From Guillardia theta CCMP2712 (Eukaryota; Cryptophyceae; Pyrenomonadales; Geminigeraceae): a stretch of 64,000 nucleotides of DNA. Position numbers and translations under genes: made by a program. The DNA is taken from NCBI RefSeq assembly GCF_000315625.1, contig NW_005434650.1, positions 338,005 to 402,004 on the forward strand, written 5' to 3'. The notes beneath the pieces are model-generated. The model was given only the letters and a program-made list of their open reading frames with translations, did not search any database and was not told the DNA's origin. Of this stretch, positions 10,726-27,300 are shown one piece after another (position 1 is the first letter of the stretch; every line of letters starts with the position of its first letter).

Positions 10726-13700
10726 TCACCTTCCGTCGTTTTCCGTGCGGCTGTCGAAGGACGCGTGGTAGTTGCCATTCGTCTTCCATTCCCGCAGGAA
10801 CTCGTCCAGCGGTGTGCTCACGCGGGGAGGAATAGAGAACATGGAGGAGGAGGCATACGAGTTGGCGCTCCGGATGTCGAACAACCCGAGCATCTGTCAG
10901 CTCAGTCACCCTTCAATTCTCTTGCCCTTCCAAGTCCCCGCACCTTTGAGATCACAAAGTCCGTCTGCCGCTTCGCATAAGTGTTGGGTGGAACGCAGGA
11001 GCCGGCAAGACCCTGCAGGTGCCATTGACATGAGCCGGAGCAAGGCAGTCTTCACCTTCCCCAGCATGAGGTTCGCGCAGAACTCAGCTTTCTTGCGCGA
11101 GTCCCTGCAAGATGTGAGTGAGCATGGGCAAGGCGACGAGGAGAAATCGGCGCTCAACCATGGAATCAGGAAGTCGATGATGCCGATGAAGTAGATGAAC
11201 CTTCCGTTCTCTCCTTCTTCTAGATCTCCGCAGATTGGTCCGTGCAGCCCTTCCCATCCTGCTAAAATCTTGAGCATGACCCAACAGGATCTGCAGCGAC
11301 CTTTCAATCTGTCTATTCTCGCTTCTCCCTCGAAATCAGTGAAGACAGATAGGAGGTTGTGTCTTAGCTTTCTCTGAGAGATTCGACGGTCAGTCAAGCC
11401 TGATTCAAATTCCTTGAGAGAAAATAACCTTAGACGGTTTTGTTGCTTCATTTTCTGGAATGAAAATTCTCAGAAGAGGAGAAGACCAGAGCAGCAGAGC
11501 AGCTTACTTTTGTTCTGAGCAAACTTCTTCTTCTCAATTACAAATCTTTGGTTGCATGTCAAAGTCACGTTCAGTCAGCTAGACCAAGCACCTCTTCTTG
11601 AGCTCGTCGAAATCGATTTCTTCCTTCTGCTGCTGGGTCATCGCAGGGGCGGAAGAAACTCGAGTGAAGGAAGGGAGCTCTATATCCAGGTCATGGTGAG
11701 CGTTTGTATGCACCTGCCACGGGGGGGGGCTAGGAAATTTGTTGAGATTGCTCTGAATTTGCGTGACGTAAGTTGGATTAAAAACAAAAACGAGGAAGTA
11801 AAATTTCCAACCAGGCTGGAACGATTTGCATCTTCAACATTCTCCATTTCGGAGATCTCGTTCATTCCGTTTGGTGTCAACCTTGACAGGTCATCGAGGT
11901 CCCTCTGGTCATCAAGTCAGCGAGTCCACCCTGGTCGACCAGCACGTCTGGATCACCTTGATTTGATACGGAATATGCGCGCTCGGCAAGCAAGAATCAA
12001 CCTCCTGAGCAGGGTGAGGAATGGAAGGCTGGCTAATCATGATGCCTGTACCTCAGACAAGACTGCATGACCCTGATTGCTGATCTCCAAGTCGGTTGTT
12101 CTTTCAAGAGAATTTCTCACCGAGGTGTCAGCAGGGGCTGCTAAATCAGAGATTAGATGGCGAAGATTTCTTATCAAAAATTGTTTCAACGTGATGTCTG
12201 TCCATTCTGGTTCACCAGTGGCTTGGGCTTCAAGTCGTCTAGTTTGATGGATGAAGTCCCAGCAAACACTATTCGAACTTCAATTCGTTGTAACACAAAC
12301 CAGGAACAAGTAGCAGATACCTTTGTGACTGAACGTTTGCGCGAACTTCCAGGGTTTCTTCTCCTGGCCTGACCATATGGGCTTTACTTCCTGTTTGGAT
12401 GCTTCTTTCATGTTCTTAATCGCCCGAATCAACGGAAGAATTTTCTTCCTCAGGATTCCTAGATGTTGAGATCAGTGTCTGCTGACCTCAACCCACGCGC
12501 ATTTACCTTGTAAAAGCTTAACCCCTCTGAATTTTACACCCTCATCATTCGACGCTCGATCATGGATTCCGATGAGGATTGAATAATCTAACACGCTTTG
12601 TTTCTTCAAGAAACGTGAGTCTTCTTCCAAGGCGTATGCCTGTACAAACACGCCCTGTCATTGTATGTGCAGAATAATTCCAAAGTTTCGAACGCACCAA
12701 TGAGCGTTTCAGCCCAACAGGTAGATGTATTTCCATCTTTTCGTTGATCCAATCATTATCTTTTCGAACGGAATCGCTTGGGTTGGAAGTTCTTCCATAC
12801 GTGCTGAGATGTTTTGTCAGCATGTTCGATATCGAAATGTTGTTGAGTACGATCTTACCTTCCTTTTACATCATACTGTTTGTGAAGTCCAAGATCTCCC
12901 GTGTCGAATACGCTGAGAGCAACAAAGAAAAACTTTGGGACTTGGTCCTTGCTCACAGAAACACGATATAATCCACATATTCTCATCAACAAAGATGGTT
13001 TCTGACTGATATGATTGAGATATTCAGGAAGCATCTTTATCATCTTCATCGCTTCTTTCCGCGAAATCGTCTTGATCAAAAACTTTCCTGAAAACCTGTC
13101 AATACTTTTTCACCTCATCGATCAGAGCACCATCGTGTGAAAAAAAGAATAATTCGCCCGATTTGCTATTCGTCTCGAACTCAATGAATGAGAAACTTGT
13201 TTTTGCAACAGATTGCTAGAAAAACATTAGAAGGATATGCGATGAAGACCTCATCTCGCACCTTGTATTCTTGACTTGAAACTTGGCATAACTTTCTTAC
13301 TTCTTGAAATAATTCTGGAGCTAGCTCTACAAACCAAAGGTCCTGATCATCGCCAAGCAGATGCTCCTGAGAGAATTTCGTGCCTTTGGAGGGTAGATCA
13401 TACTTCAGGGACATTGCAGACAACGCCAACATAACGAGATCAGCAGAGAATTCGGTCTCGCAAAATTTGCGCACTTCTTGCACTAGAAGCTTTTCAGTAT
13501 TATATCCGTAATCTCTCAATTCGCTGGCAACTTCGTGCACAAATGGTCCAAGACCATACATACAGTGACGGTATAACCTAAGGCCTTCGGCTAGTTTTAT
13601 GGAGCAATCCAAGCCAACAATCATTGCATAGGCTAGTCGATAATTTCTGCTTTCAGCATCGACCTTCTGAGCACCCTGCAAGTTTTTGGGTCTGCTTTTG

Positions 13701-14266
13701 AGTTTCGAGGCAACGTGAGCTGATGGCTCCTTTCGCTCATTGGCCCAGCTCATCCTCCGGGAATGCATGCTCCTTGACTTAGAGAACGGGCTCGAAGTTT
13801 TGAACCTTTGCCAGTCACCTTGCAAGACCTCCAAACACTTGTTAAGAATCTCCTGAGGTCCGTCTGTGATCGAGTAAAATTGGTCGTCGCTCCTACACAA
13901 TTGTTGATGTAACAATTTGATGTATCCCAAAATGGCAGTCTGATGAACAGTTCCAATGCTTGTAAACAAATTTCGATTCATGTACGAATGGACGAGCTGG
14001 ACCAGAAACATTCTTCCACAAAAAGTATAGAGTCTCGTGCAAGTTCTGAAGAACTGTTCCTGTATTTCAAGAGAATGACGGGAATCAATTCGTGCGTATT
14101 CCCACATTTCATCATCGATGGTCCAAACAATGAACTCGGCCATTCGTATACTGTCGTCCAGTGGTATTCGACCAGCATCATTTGCGTCATCGTCCACTAG
14201 CTGCTTGTTAGCAAGGCAACATTGAGGTACACACTTTGAAACACAATTCAAAGGTGGGATCTGCAT
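10726..14266 (-). CDS. Phosphatidylinositol phosphate kinase (PIPK) with long N-terminal extension
   Basis: About 17 small exons. Those I fixed by phase include 14266-13262, 13215-13131, 13087-12859, 12803-12698, 12654-12507 and 12458-12321; the rest run to a TGA at 10726. The kinase reads in order: FVELAPELFQEVRKL, ELFFFSHDG, the ATP-lysine segment KFLIKTIS, SLLMRICGLYRV, the glycine turn DVKGSTYGR (its codons split by an intron), the catalytic LDYSILIGIHD, the metal-binding IYFIGIIDFL and the closing PPNTYAKRQTDFV. These are hallmarks of PIP4K/PIP5K enzymes that make PI(4,5)P2. About 300 residues precede the domain and show no motif or membrane span I recognise. A long Glu/Lys-rich insert separates the IGIHD and IIDFL motifs, as in other PIPKs. 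The short ORFs along this strand are exons of this one gene. Confidence 0.9.
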
Positions 14267-15698
14267 GGTTCTAATACAACTATGAAATCCTTAGATGAAA
14301 TCTTTACAATTCCCCGTTGCTATCAGCGCCGAATACATGAACGCTCGCAGGAGGAATAGTGTACAGGATTCCAATCTCCTACTTTCCACCATGCCTTGGT
14401 TTGCGACCCTTGCTATGCGCCATCAGTTCGCATTGCTTCGGGCGCCATAGCCCCCCAGTACTATCTAAAGATACCCCACCCCCATGTGACAAGAACCTAC
14501 CCACCACCCCATGCTGACAGCCGTGTTTCCTCACACTAACCCTACCTACTTCTACAGTCATGATTCTCTTCGGACCGACCCCTCATCTCTGACAGGATAC
14601 CCCCCCCCCCCCCCCCGGTAGTAACTTGTGGTGGGGCCTGCTAGTTAGGTTCAATATCCAGACTACCCCTACCCCTGTACCAGGACTACTCCCCGTAACT
14701 TAGGTCGATACAGTGACCCCTACAAGATCAGGCAAAATGACCGGTCTGGAACCAGCAAGAGCGACAAGATACCTACACCCCCAATATCCGCACCACCCTA
14801 CCATCACAGGTCGAAGAAACCCACCCTACTCTACCCTACCTGATTAAGAGGTGCGGACTCTCAGAGTCATTTGTCCTCGAATCGCTGCCTTCCCAGTGAC
14901 TTCCATTCAACCTGCTGTCTAGCTTGGGTCCATGCCTTGCCAGCGTTGCTGGCTGTCCGTCTGTTGCTTGAGTCCTTCCTTCTATCCTCCCGCGTCTCTT
15001 TCACTTTGATTCTCCTCGTCTTGCTCACTTTTACATCTGTCTTGCACGCTTGCAATCTGTCTTTGGATCACTTCACTCGGTTGATCTCTATTTGAACATC
15101 CAACAGTCATTTTTGGTAAACAAAAAGACTATGTAGGCAAGCAATCTTGCTCGTCAAGAAATGCTCTTTTTGGGAATTTTGTAATGTGCACTATTACTAG
15201 TGCAGTTTTTGTTAGGTTCTCATTTCCTTACAGCACTCTGCGTTCATAATCTGAGATTATAAAACACCACTGTGCATTTGCTATCTCATTTTCATGCAAA
15301 ACGATCAGAAATTTGATCAGAATGTTTGATCAATCAAAGAATGATTTGATGTCGTCTTGCATCTTCTGAGCTATGTTATGAGGTTCTCGAATGCGTGAAA
15401 AAACTAAGCGAGCTCAATTCTGGTCCCATCATGTGCTCAAGTCAATTGTCACTGTCTGTAGAGTCTGAGACTTGACTCGGTTTTAACTGCATGTGAAGCC
15501 TTTGCTGCCAGTGCTACTGCACCGCTATGTCAGAAAGTTGGCAAGCACTAATATCAGCATCTATGGCGACTTAGATTCACCTCTCATCTCAGCAGAATCA
15601 AGCAAGAGAGATTTCACAAAGAATGGCATTTGGTTTTTCCAATTTACATCCTCCCACATTCTGTACGGTATTTGAGGTTTCTTGAAAGAAATATATAA
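14267..15698. other. Intergenic between PIPK and TTLL genes
   Basis: Contains the upstream region of the PIPK gene and the 3' flank of the TTLL gene. The part from 14380 to 14860 is rich in ACCCC/CCCTAC-like words. No coding signal is seen. Confidence 0.4.
14600..14616. repeat. Poly-C run of 17
   Basis: An uninterrupted C homopolymer. Length may be a sequencing estimate. Confidence 0.9.
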
Positions 15699-17313
<1,615 letters not shown>

Positions 17314-18352
17314 TATCACGATCAAGATCTCATCGCGAACGTGGGCTGTCTTGTCGGTCTGTCTTGAGATGGAGAGAAGAGAGTAGAAGATGGTAGACGT
17401 TGAGACTCTTCATATCACAGGGGCTGAAAGTGCAGCGAGAACGCCTTCATCGGAATCAGTTTGGAATCTAGTAGGTCGGTACTTCCGATCGGACCGTCAC
17501 CAGTCGCGGGGCAGTCGCCGGGCCCGGCCGACTCGAAAGAATCCTTGCAATTCAAGGCTGGCCGGCGGGGCCGGCCGGGCGGGGCCGCCCGGTCACGGCG
17601 CGGCGGCGTCACCGTCACGGCGGCACTGTGGTGATTCAAGACCGTGACTGACCGTGCCGTGCGGCGGCCGCACTGGCTCGGATTTTACTTGACCCGGCGC
17701 CGCATTGTTCTTCTACAGCTGCAATGAGGTAACTGCGTTTGCTTCGGCTTGCCTTTCAAATTTCAGTCAATAAAACAATATCTTACCATACTGTTTGTCG
17801 TCACTTTCCCCGGAGCTTAGGCCTACCGTAGCCTTGGTCCGATCACCGGGTGCTGGCTAGCACTCGGAGCCGCATCGCAGACGGTTATAAAGTTAACGGT
17901 ATTATAACGGTTGTCAATCAACCATCAAACGTATTACCCCCACCCCACAGTTCCCTTCACATGTGTAGAGCCTACCCTCCTTTTTCAGTGATCGGTTGTT
18001 GGATAGTGCCAGGGCGCTCAGGGGTGGGATGGAGGGGGTGGGTGGTTCCCCCAGGATCACTTATGCAGATCGATGTGGTATGGGTGGAACTGAGTGGAAG
18101 GAGGAGGGGAGGGGAGAAGAGCAAGAGAAGCAGAGGATTTTGATAGGTAAGGACAACTTCAAAGGGGGCAACTTGACGATATAGCGAGTCAGCGATCAGC
18201 AAGGAAGGAGTGATCGTCAGCGCGAAACAAACAACATTGCTGTTTCAGGAAACGTGGAATGCGATTTGATTGAGGCTTCATTGTTTCCTAGGAGTGGTTG
18301 CTCTTGTTTCATTCATAAGCGTCGATGATCCACGAAAGGATTGCGATCTGAA
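17314..18352. promoter_or_regulatory. Divergent intergenic region with a GC-rich core
   Basis: Separates the TTLL gene (minus) from the giant surface protein gene (plus). The core at about 17480-17700 is strongly GC rich and holds nested GGCCGGC/GGGGCCGGCC/GGGCGGGGCCGCCC words able to fold on themselves. A shared promoter is a guess from position and composition. Confidence 0.35.
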
Positions 18353-21300
18353 ATGGGTACAAGCTGGCGCTTGAACGTAGTCAGACCTTGGTCTTGGACT
18401 GCTCGAAGAACTGTGATTCTGATATGGAGCCTGTTAGCTGTCCTTCGCGGATGCGGCTCAAGTGGCGAAGATCTGGAGTTGAAACCACCAACGTGTTTGA
18501 TAGTATCGAAACTGAGATCAGAGATGAAGTCACGGGAAATAGAGAGATATCGTTTGGACGGCAGGATACAAGGAGGGCCGCAGGTAATCTATGTGGACGT
18601 CTCCACAGGTGAGCGTAGACGCAATCTGTTCCTATTGCTGTTGTCTGACTGTCTTCCATTCATCGAAAAGCTGGGGGTCTGCAAGCACGATACTTTCATC
18701 TCGACCAAGAAGCAAAGTTTGATGTGCTTTCAACAACCAAGGCGACTGACAATTTCAGATTGTATGCGTCTGTTAGAGACAGTGATGGGACCTGTACTGA
18801 CGCGTCTTCCCTTCTTCTGGAATCTATTTCAGTATCTCTATCTACAATGTACATATCTTTGATCAAAATGTCGGACAATTGGGAATCATTAAGTTTTCCC
18901 CTATCGAGCATCGGCGTTTATCCCATACAGCTCTCGGTGCAACCTTCTTGTGTGCTGTCGGCATCCTATTACAACGCTGAGTCTATTCTGCAACTTAGTT
19001 TGAGACAAAGCCGTTGCATTCAGAATGGAACTCTTAGCATTAATCTTATGAATCAACCTTCTTCACTGATTCTCAACCACGCTCAAGTGCGTTGGCTGGG
19101 ATTTTTCAATCCATCGGAAAGTGATTCCTACACCTTTCATGTAGCATTGTCTGATGTTTCAGAACGAATTAAGCTTTGGATCGATAGCTACTTGATTATC
19201 GATCAGTGGCATAGTCTGGCCAACGAGAACGTTAGTGGTTCTTTTCAATTCTGGACAAGCAACGTTCTTTTCCAGCTACAAATCGAATATAAGCAGCCTT
19301 ACGACTCCCAACCCGCAAGTTTAAGTTGGGCAAGAAGTTGCACGAGACATGCTCTTCAACTTGAATCAAACTTGTGGACCAGTTTGCGGACGGCTCAGAA
19401 CTTTTCAGTAACACCGGGAGCGATAAGCCCGAGATATTCTCATGCAGTTGGTGCTGGTTTGACATGTGCGACGATTGGAATATCATCAACTTTGCTCATA
19501 AGGACACGCGACCAATTCAACAATCCAACTGTTATTGACCAGAATGCCCTCTTCGAATATGAGCTTATCAGAGTTGGCACCTCCCTGAATTTGGGACGTT
19601 CTAATGCAACACTAAGGAGGCGGATAGATACATGCTATAACAAGTCAGATTGTACCTTCTGGATAAGGCATTCACTCAGTGGTTTCTACACACTTTCGCT
19701 GATTTTAAAGTTCCAAGATGGAGAGTTTGTCGTTCGGCCTACTCCAACGCAGTTGTATGTTCAAGGGCCTTACATCTCTGATCGACAATTCAAAATACAA
19801 GCCGCTCCGACATGTATAGCTGGGATGGAGTTTTCAATCGCCATCGTGGAATTCTCTGACTCCCTAATCGTTTTGCACAACATCTCTTTTAATTGGAAAC
19901 TCTCGCGATATGTAGATGATCATTCAGAACTTCTTGTCACTACGTCTCATGGTGAAGCACAAAGTTACGAAAGCATTGCATTTTGGATTGCTCAAGGCGG
20001 CTATTATCGGATCGATGTGACATCTGAGTTAGAGAGTGTTGTTAATAGTCCATTTTACTTCACTTGCATTGACTGTCGTGCTTGTTCGCATCAGGTTCAG
20101 ATAAGAGGAGATGGTCTCACTGTGGCCACGGCCGGAAGTGAAGCGCAATTTTTTGTGTCTTCCACTTCAGAGTCGTTTGACTTGACCGATGTGAAATATG
20201 CTGTGAAGATAAGTGTCATCAATCAGACCAAGATATTCCCGTCAACCAACATTCGGGGCAATCTCAGCCTTGTATCTTGGTTAGTAACGCAGAGCTCGTC
20301 ATATGACCTACAGGTGGGTGCGATGGTTCCAAACTATGTGTTGGCAACGTATTATGACGCTCATGATGCTTTGCAAACGAACTACAGCGGTCACATCTTT
20401 CAGAACTGCACAAGGAAAATGTTAGACAATTCATCTTCACCTGGCTTGAACACAATCCAATGGAAAAGTTACATCCAAGGGCCATTAATAGGGGAGATTT
20501 ACGTGATGCTCGATGTTGGACAAAATGTAGACTACGTGAACATCACAATCGATGGTCATCCTTACTTTGATACATGGATTTTAAGAGATCAAAAGCTGTC
20601 ATCAAAGCCTGTCACATTCAACAACTTGTCACAGTGGCATGAAATCGATTTTTACACCATTCAGCGATCGATCGATTTCTGCCTTGATCTGAAATGGATT
20701 CCAACCCTGAGAGATATCAAACTTTACAAGGATTTTGTGCATTACAGTTTTTTCGGTTTGACTCAGTATTCTCATTCAGCTTTGGTTTATCCTGCTGCAG
20801 TCTGTGGATTTTCTTCACTAATACGAGGTTCTGGATTGTCGATTTCTACTGCTGGAATGTTGTCCTTTTTCAAATTGGAGACGAGAGATGAGTTTGGAAA
20901 TTGTGCTGACTCTCAGTTGAACATTTCAGACATCGAACTGCTGATAGACAATCGCAAGATTGAGTTAATAGGGTTCAATCGTTCTTTTGCATCGCTGTGT
21001 CAGTACGATGCTTCATATGCTGTGAGTCGAAGTGGTGAATTTTCAACAAAGATCAGCCTGATTCTGGAGAATGGCTTATGGGCAACTTACTACATGGATC
21101 CAATTCTTGGAAGACCATTAAGGGTCGAATGGAACGAAAACGTCAACTTGAGCACAAGTATTTACAGCATGAATGATTTCAAGAGTGTTAGGTGGGAAGG
21201 ACAGTTAAGATTGGAAAGCGATGCAAAGATTTTAACGTTGAGAAAGAATGCTGCATCTGTGTTGATACAGGGAAATGATGATTGTGCATCTGTCGTCATA

Positions 21301-24300
21301 GATCGTCAAGAAGCGATCGATCTTTGTCGAGATCAGAGGGGGATTTCGAACAGTCATGGTGAATATGAGTTCAGTGATAAAGCAAGTCAATTGTTTGAGA
21401 TCGAGATACGATATCAATCACTGTCAAATGAAAAGATGAATTGTCAGCTGGGCTGGTCCACACTTAAGAGTGCTCCCGAGATCATTCCCAAAGGAGCCTT
21501 TCGAGGTGCAGTTGCTATTTTGAATTCCCTTCCAGTTACAGTCTTTCCATATCCTGAGCTATTTCCTGCACTCGTGACACATGGAGATGGAATAACGCTC
21601 GCAACTGCTGGATTTTCGTCTCAATTTTCACTCAGGTCTTTTGACCGGTTCGGCAACTTGATGAATGATACCAGGATGGTCATGCTTCTTCAGATGGCTG
21701 ACGTGGCAGATTCGAAGCTAGTCTTCTTGGATCCAGTCGAAATTCCTTACTATGCGTTTAGAGTTGAAGATTCTGGTGACTACAATATGTATATTACCTC
21801 CTATCAATTGGGAAATTTGATTGCTACGTTCTACGAGCAAATAGATGGCATTTCAGTCGAAAGTGGTAATGTTATGCTAAATTCAGATACATGTTTATGG
21901 GCCATACAGGACATTCAAAGCCTCTTCCCTCTATGCGTCTCTTGCGATTTTCTGGTTGAGATAACTGGTTACCTGAGCTTTGATGTGGTCAAAGAAGGAG
22001 TTTTGCAAGCCCATCTTCCAACAGTCGATGATAGGATAAAGCTTTGGATAGATGGAGAAATTTTGATTGATCAGTGGAGTAGTCTCAGCAACCTGCAACT
22101 GTCTACTCCTTTCCTTCATTTTGCGAATAGATCCATACAGAGCTTTCGAGTTATGCAGAACCATCCGAATGTAACTGAAGGCCTTTTACAATTAAGATGG
22201 TATAATGCAAATCATAGTGGAGAATGCATCACCACAAATAGTATTCTTACGCCTTATCCAGCATCACCTAGCGAATTGATAGCAGTGCTGAAGGTCAATC
22301 CATCCATTGTATGCAGCACACTGTCCATCATGAGCGGACGGGGATTGAGTCTTGCAACGAAAGGAAGTTTTAGCACATTTGCGATAATCATGAAGGACGG
22401 TTTCAACAATTCCATTTCACCACAAGCTTACGACTTGATGTTGAATTCTTTGGGTCATAATTTGCATCCCACTTTCCTTGGGAGTCTTGATGAAGAGTCA
22501 AGATATGGGTTTTTGCCGCAAACCGTTGGGTTTGGAGCAAATGTTTCGTTCAATTACCTTACGAAGGGACTGCAGGCTACATACTACATTGATCAAAATC
22601 CTTCGTATGAACTAGCACAGCATAACTCATGTTTGCTGGATTCAAATCTGAATTGCAGGAATTTCAATTGCACACTCCTGCTGTCCGGATACCTGCAGTT
22701 TCCAAACGAAGGAACAATTACGATGTTGAGTCAAGCATCAGGTTATGAAAATAGTCTTGAACTTTTGATTAACCAAGTCGCTGTAGTGAAGCAATCAGCC
22801 TGTTACGGCATTTGCGATTCATCTGGAGATTTTTTGAGCTTAGGCTCAGAGCTGTATAAAGTTGAAGTGACGTACACGTTTAGAAACTCATCAGGAGCAC
22901 TTCGTTTAGGTTGGAGAAATTTTGATCGCTATGGAGCTATGACTGAAAGTCGCCTAACATGTACCAATTTCTTCTTGGTCGAAGTAGATCAACCAATAAT
23001 GACTAGCTTTGCTGTCTTTCCAGCATTGGAGGATTCTTTGGAATGTGATTCCCAAATTCATTTTCCCAGCATAGCTGATTCTGGTGTATCATTTCAAATT
23101 TATTTAAAATCGTACGGTGATTACTGCGACAACCTGTTCGCGAATCTTTCCCGTGCAGTCTTATTGCTACAAAACCTCGAGAACAATGTTTCGGGGGGTA
23201 TACTAGTCACTCTTGTAAAATCAGAGAACGTTTCAATCTCAATTACAAGGAGTGGGCAGTACTCGACTTCTTTATTTCTGACGGTGCCAGGTGGACTTAT
23301 CGCTTCTTATTTTGACAAGATGCTTTGTCATGAATATCCTTGCACACCAGTTTCAACATCATTAGAGCCTTCGCTGATGTTCTTGTGGAGCGATGAGAAC
23401 CCAATCATTAAGAACGGGTCGTTCAGCACCAATTCTTATGCTTCTGTCCTTTTCAAAGGATATCTACTTCCAGAGTTTAGTGGCAGTTTGACATTGTTCT
23501 TGACCACCAGTCATGAGATCGAATCACGAAGATGTAATTGGTGTCACAATTCAGCTCAATTGTTTATTAATGACATACAAATTTTGAATTCTGACTGGGA
23601 CTCGCAAGGTCCTGAGTTCACTGCAACCTTGAATGTTGTGGAGAATCAGTTTTACAAGTTGGAATTGTTTTACAGGCAGTACGTCGGAAATGGTACATTA
23701 AAACTTGAGTGGATGAGCGAAAATGTACCCAGAGGGCTGATTCCTTCATCTCGCTTGTACTTTCCCCATGAGTTCTCCAAATTCCGTTCGAAAATTTCAA
23801 TTTTGCCAAGTAATTGCAACCTCCGTAATTCACTAGTCACATACACTTCAATTCTGACTGCAGGATTGACTGCAGACTTCACAGTATCTTGCTTTGATCA
23901 GTTTGGTAATCAAGCCTCAGCAAACTTTCCATTCCTTCTGAGTGATGTTGCTTATCAAGGAAACTCGATAAAGTCGTCAGTACTACTGAGCCCGAAAATC
24001 GGGACCAACACAGCTGTTGGTGGTTTAAATGTTTCCAAGGCGGGGCTATCGAATATATCGGGTTACCTTTTGCTTCCGGGGATTAGCGTTTTGACACAGA
24101 ATTGCAATCATACGGACTCAGCGCTATGGACGAGTGGAGTGAATGCATCATTCGAAGACTTGTTTTTTCATACCTGCACGTTCCCATTCATTACAATATG
24201 GAGTGGGTATTTGCAATTCACGACGAGCGGAGTACATACGTTTAAGACGGATCTTGGGGTTGGATCAAGCGACCGAGTGAGGTTGTGGATAGATGAATCT

Positions 24301-27300
24301 CTCGTCATTGACCAATGGGCGAGTTTAAATGTGGTGAGTCCATCAACGGTTTGGAATGTCGAGGCCAATGGTACATACGTAGCATTTGTGCTGGAATATT
24401 TCGCATCAACCGATGCATTTAAAATGACGTTTTCATGGAAGTATAGTAATTTTGATTGGGAGATCGTGCCAACAGACTATCTGCTTCATGGAGAAATTTT
24501 ACCTTTGGCTCCATTTTTGATCTTGGTTCTACCAGGGGTTGCATCGCAGAGGTCTATAGCTGTCGGAGACGGATTGACTTGCGCAACATCTGGCTTACAA
24601 TCATTCTTCACAATACAGGCCCGTGATAGCTTTCTAAATGTTGCGACACTTGGCGATGACTCATTTTACATTCATTTCCAAGAGGATTTCAAACTTCTTC
24701 AAGTTCAAGTTTTTCAGATAAACGAATCTTCATCACAAGTCTCGTTTACTCTTGGTGGATTTGATGGGTTCTCCATGCTTGGGATTTACGTCGATGGCAT
24801 TAGTCACATTTCTGGCAGTCCATGGGAAATTCGAGTGAAACCCGGTAATTCCTTGTTTTTTGCATGAACGAGGATTCTAACAGGTGATGCAGGTGTTCTG
24901 GACTTGATGTATAGTGAGATTGACCTTCTTACCACACTTACAGCGGGGATATATTCCCAGTTTTTACTTTCTGCAAAGGACAAATTCAATGTCACTACTT
25001 TAGAAACCAACCCTGCATTGCTAATAGCAAAATTCGATTTGAATGACGGAAGTGGGAGCTCATCTTTTATATCAACATTTCAAAATCTGAGTGCTGGACA
25101 ATATGCGGCTTCCATAGGCTTCACCAGGAGTGGAAAGTATCTTGCATCTGTAGGAAAGCTGACAGGTTTGCATTTCCTATTCCTTGATAGATTCGTGATT
25201 TCATGCGCAGGGTCGGGTCTGTCTGCACATGTTTATTCAGGCTCAAATCATTTTCTGTCAGTGAAGGAGAGCATTTCACTTTCACTTGACGGACCGCCGA
25301 TTGCTGAAGTTGAATGGAACAGTGCATTTGAGATAATTTGGAATGGTTTCATCATCCTTCCTTATGAAGGGAACGTCACCTTTCAATCCGTCCTCACCAA
25401 CAACCAGGACAGAGTGGCAATTTGGATGGACAATCAAATCATCTTTGACCAATGGTCAAGCATCGACAAGTTGATTTCATCTTGGAATTTCTATTCCAAC
25501 AGAATAGATTCTAGCCACCCAATCTCGGTCCGATTTTCGCATAGGTACGGCTATTGCAAGTTTGACATCAAGTGGTCGTGGTCTGGAGTAGATCTGTACT
25601 CCATTCCAGTCACTCAGCTTTTCAGTCAAATCTCACACATCCAAGGCTCTCCTTTCGATGTGGTCATAGTGCCAGGTAAGAACTACATGACAGGTCCGAT
25701 TTCTGACATCTTGTCCAAGGCTTTCCAAGGGCAACTGCAACCTTCGGGAGTGGGTTGACTATTGCTGTCGTTGGGAATGTTGCGACTTTCATTGTGGTCT
25801 CTAAGGACGTCTATGGAAATCCAAGGGTGAACTCAAACGATTTGATTGTGGTCAGACTACTTCAGAATCGATCAGGAACGGTGAATTCAATTTACCCATC
25901 CCAATCCATTTCAAAGAACAATGAGCTGTATTTCGTAGATTACGTTGCTCTGACAAGTGCAGGAGTTCTTCAGTTGTATGCAAGCGTGTTTAGCCAAGGT
26001 ACTTTTGCAATGAGATTGATCTGACTCAGACTGATTATCTCACAGTTGGCTTGTTTGCTACTTATTACGACCTGAATGACGATCCCAGCAAGGTGCAGAT
26101 TTTGGAATCATTTTCCTCGAGCGCTGCAAAAGGCCTTGGAGATACCAACTCTACATTGAGAGTCAATATGCAAGGATTCCTCTTTAATCTTTCTTCTGGG
26201 GAATACGCCTTCAATGTAGGCCTAGGGCAGGACCATGAGCGTGTAAGGATATGGTTAGATGGTATGATACTCGTGAATGAGTGGGACAGCTTAACGGGCA
26301 TTCAGACATCATCGTCCTATACCCTGAATTCAGACAAAAATATTGTCGAAGTCCAGGTAGAGTACAAGTACGATTTTGCAAGTACAGGATTACAGATCAT
26401 GTGGATGGGTCCTGGTTTCGGAATGAAAGTCATGCAATCCATCTTCTTTGATGGCGGTGTGGTTGGAAGTCCGTTCGATCTTCACATTGTCACAAGCTCA
26501 ACTTCAGCAAGCACAAATCTCTCACTAGTCTCTCAATTTGGATCAGCAAACTATAATCTTCTTCTAGATTTGATTCCAATTGCGCAATTAGATTCACCGG
26601 ATGGCGAAGCACTCACTTATCAATTGCAGATCAGAGATGCTTTCGGAAATATCATATTTCCGAATTGTGAAAGTGGTGTTGAAACTTTCTGCTCTCTTCT
26701 ACCGATCATGGTGAGCATGGAAAGTACCAATAATCACAAAGCATTGGGAACTAGATCCATTTTAAATGGGAACATTTTCTACTCTTTTGTCATTACTGTT
26801 TCAGGATTATACTCAATCAAACTTGAACATTTCAATTTCAATTCATTGCAGTTTGTGACCAAGACTTCTGGAAATAATCTCATTCTTGGTTCCTCTTTCG
26901 TTTCATCCATCTTAGATTCTCCTGCGCTGCTTGAGAAGTATCCACAGGTAAACACCCTGTCTGGCTTTATTGTTTCAAGAAATGCTGGCCTCATCAGATT
27001 TGGACTTCGAACAAGCACGAGAGCCCAGCTCTACATCGACAATGAACTAGTAATTGACTTCCCTGGATATTCTCAAGGAAACGAATCGTTCGGTCAAAAG
27101 TGGTTTCCATCCAACTTTCCTTTGTCCATGTTGTTGGTTCATCAAGTGACTTCTCAAGCTGATACTGATCTGAAACTTGTTTGGAGTTATGGCTTGTCAC
27201 CATTTTCCAGCATACCAGTGTCAAGCATGTATTATCAAGCAAATCTCGCAAGAGCTTACAGGGAATCTGTCCTGATCTCACATTCCCTTTCTGATTTGGT

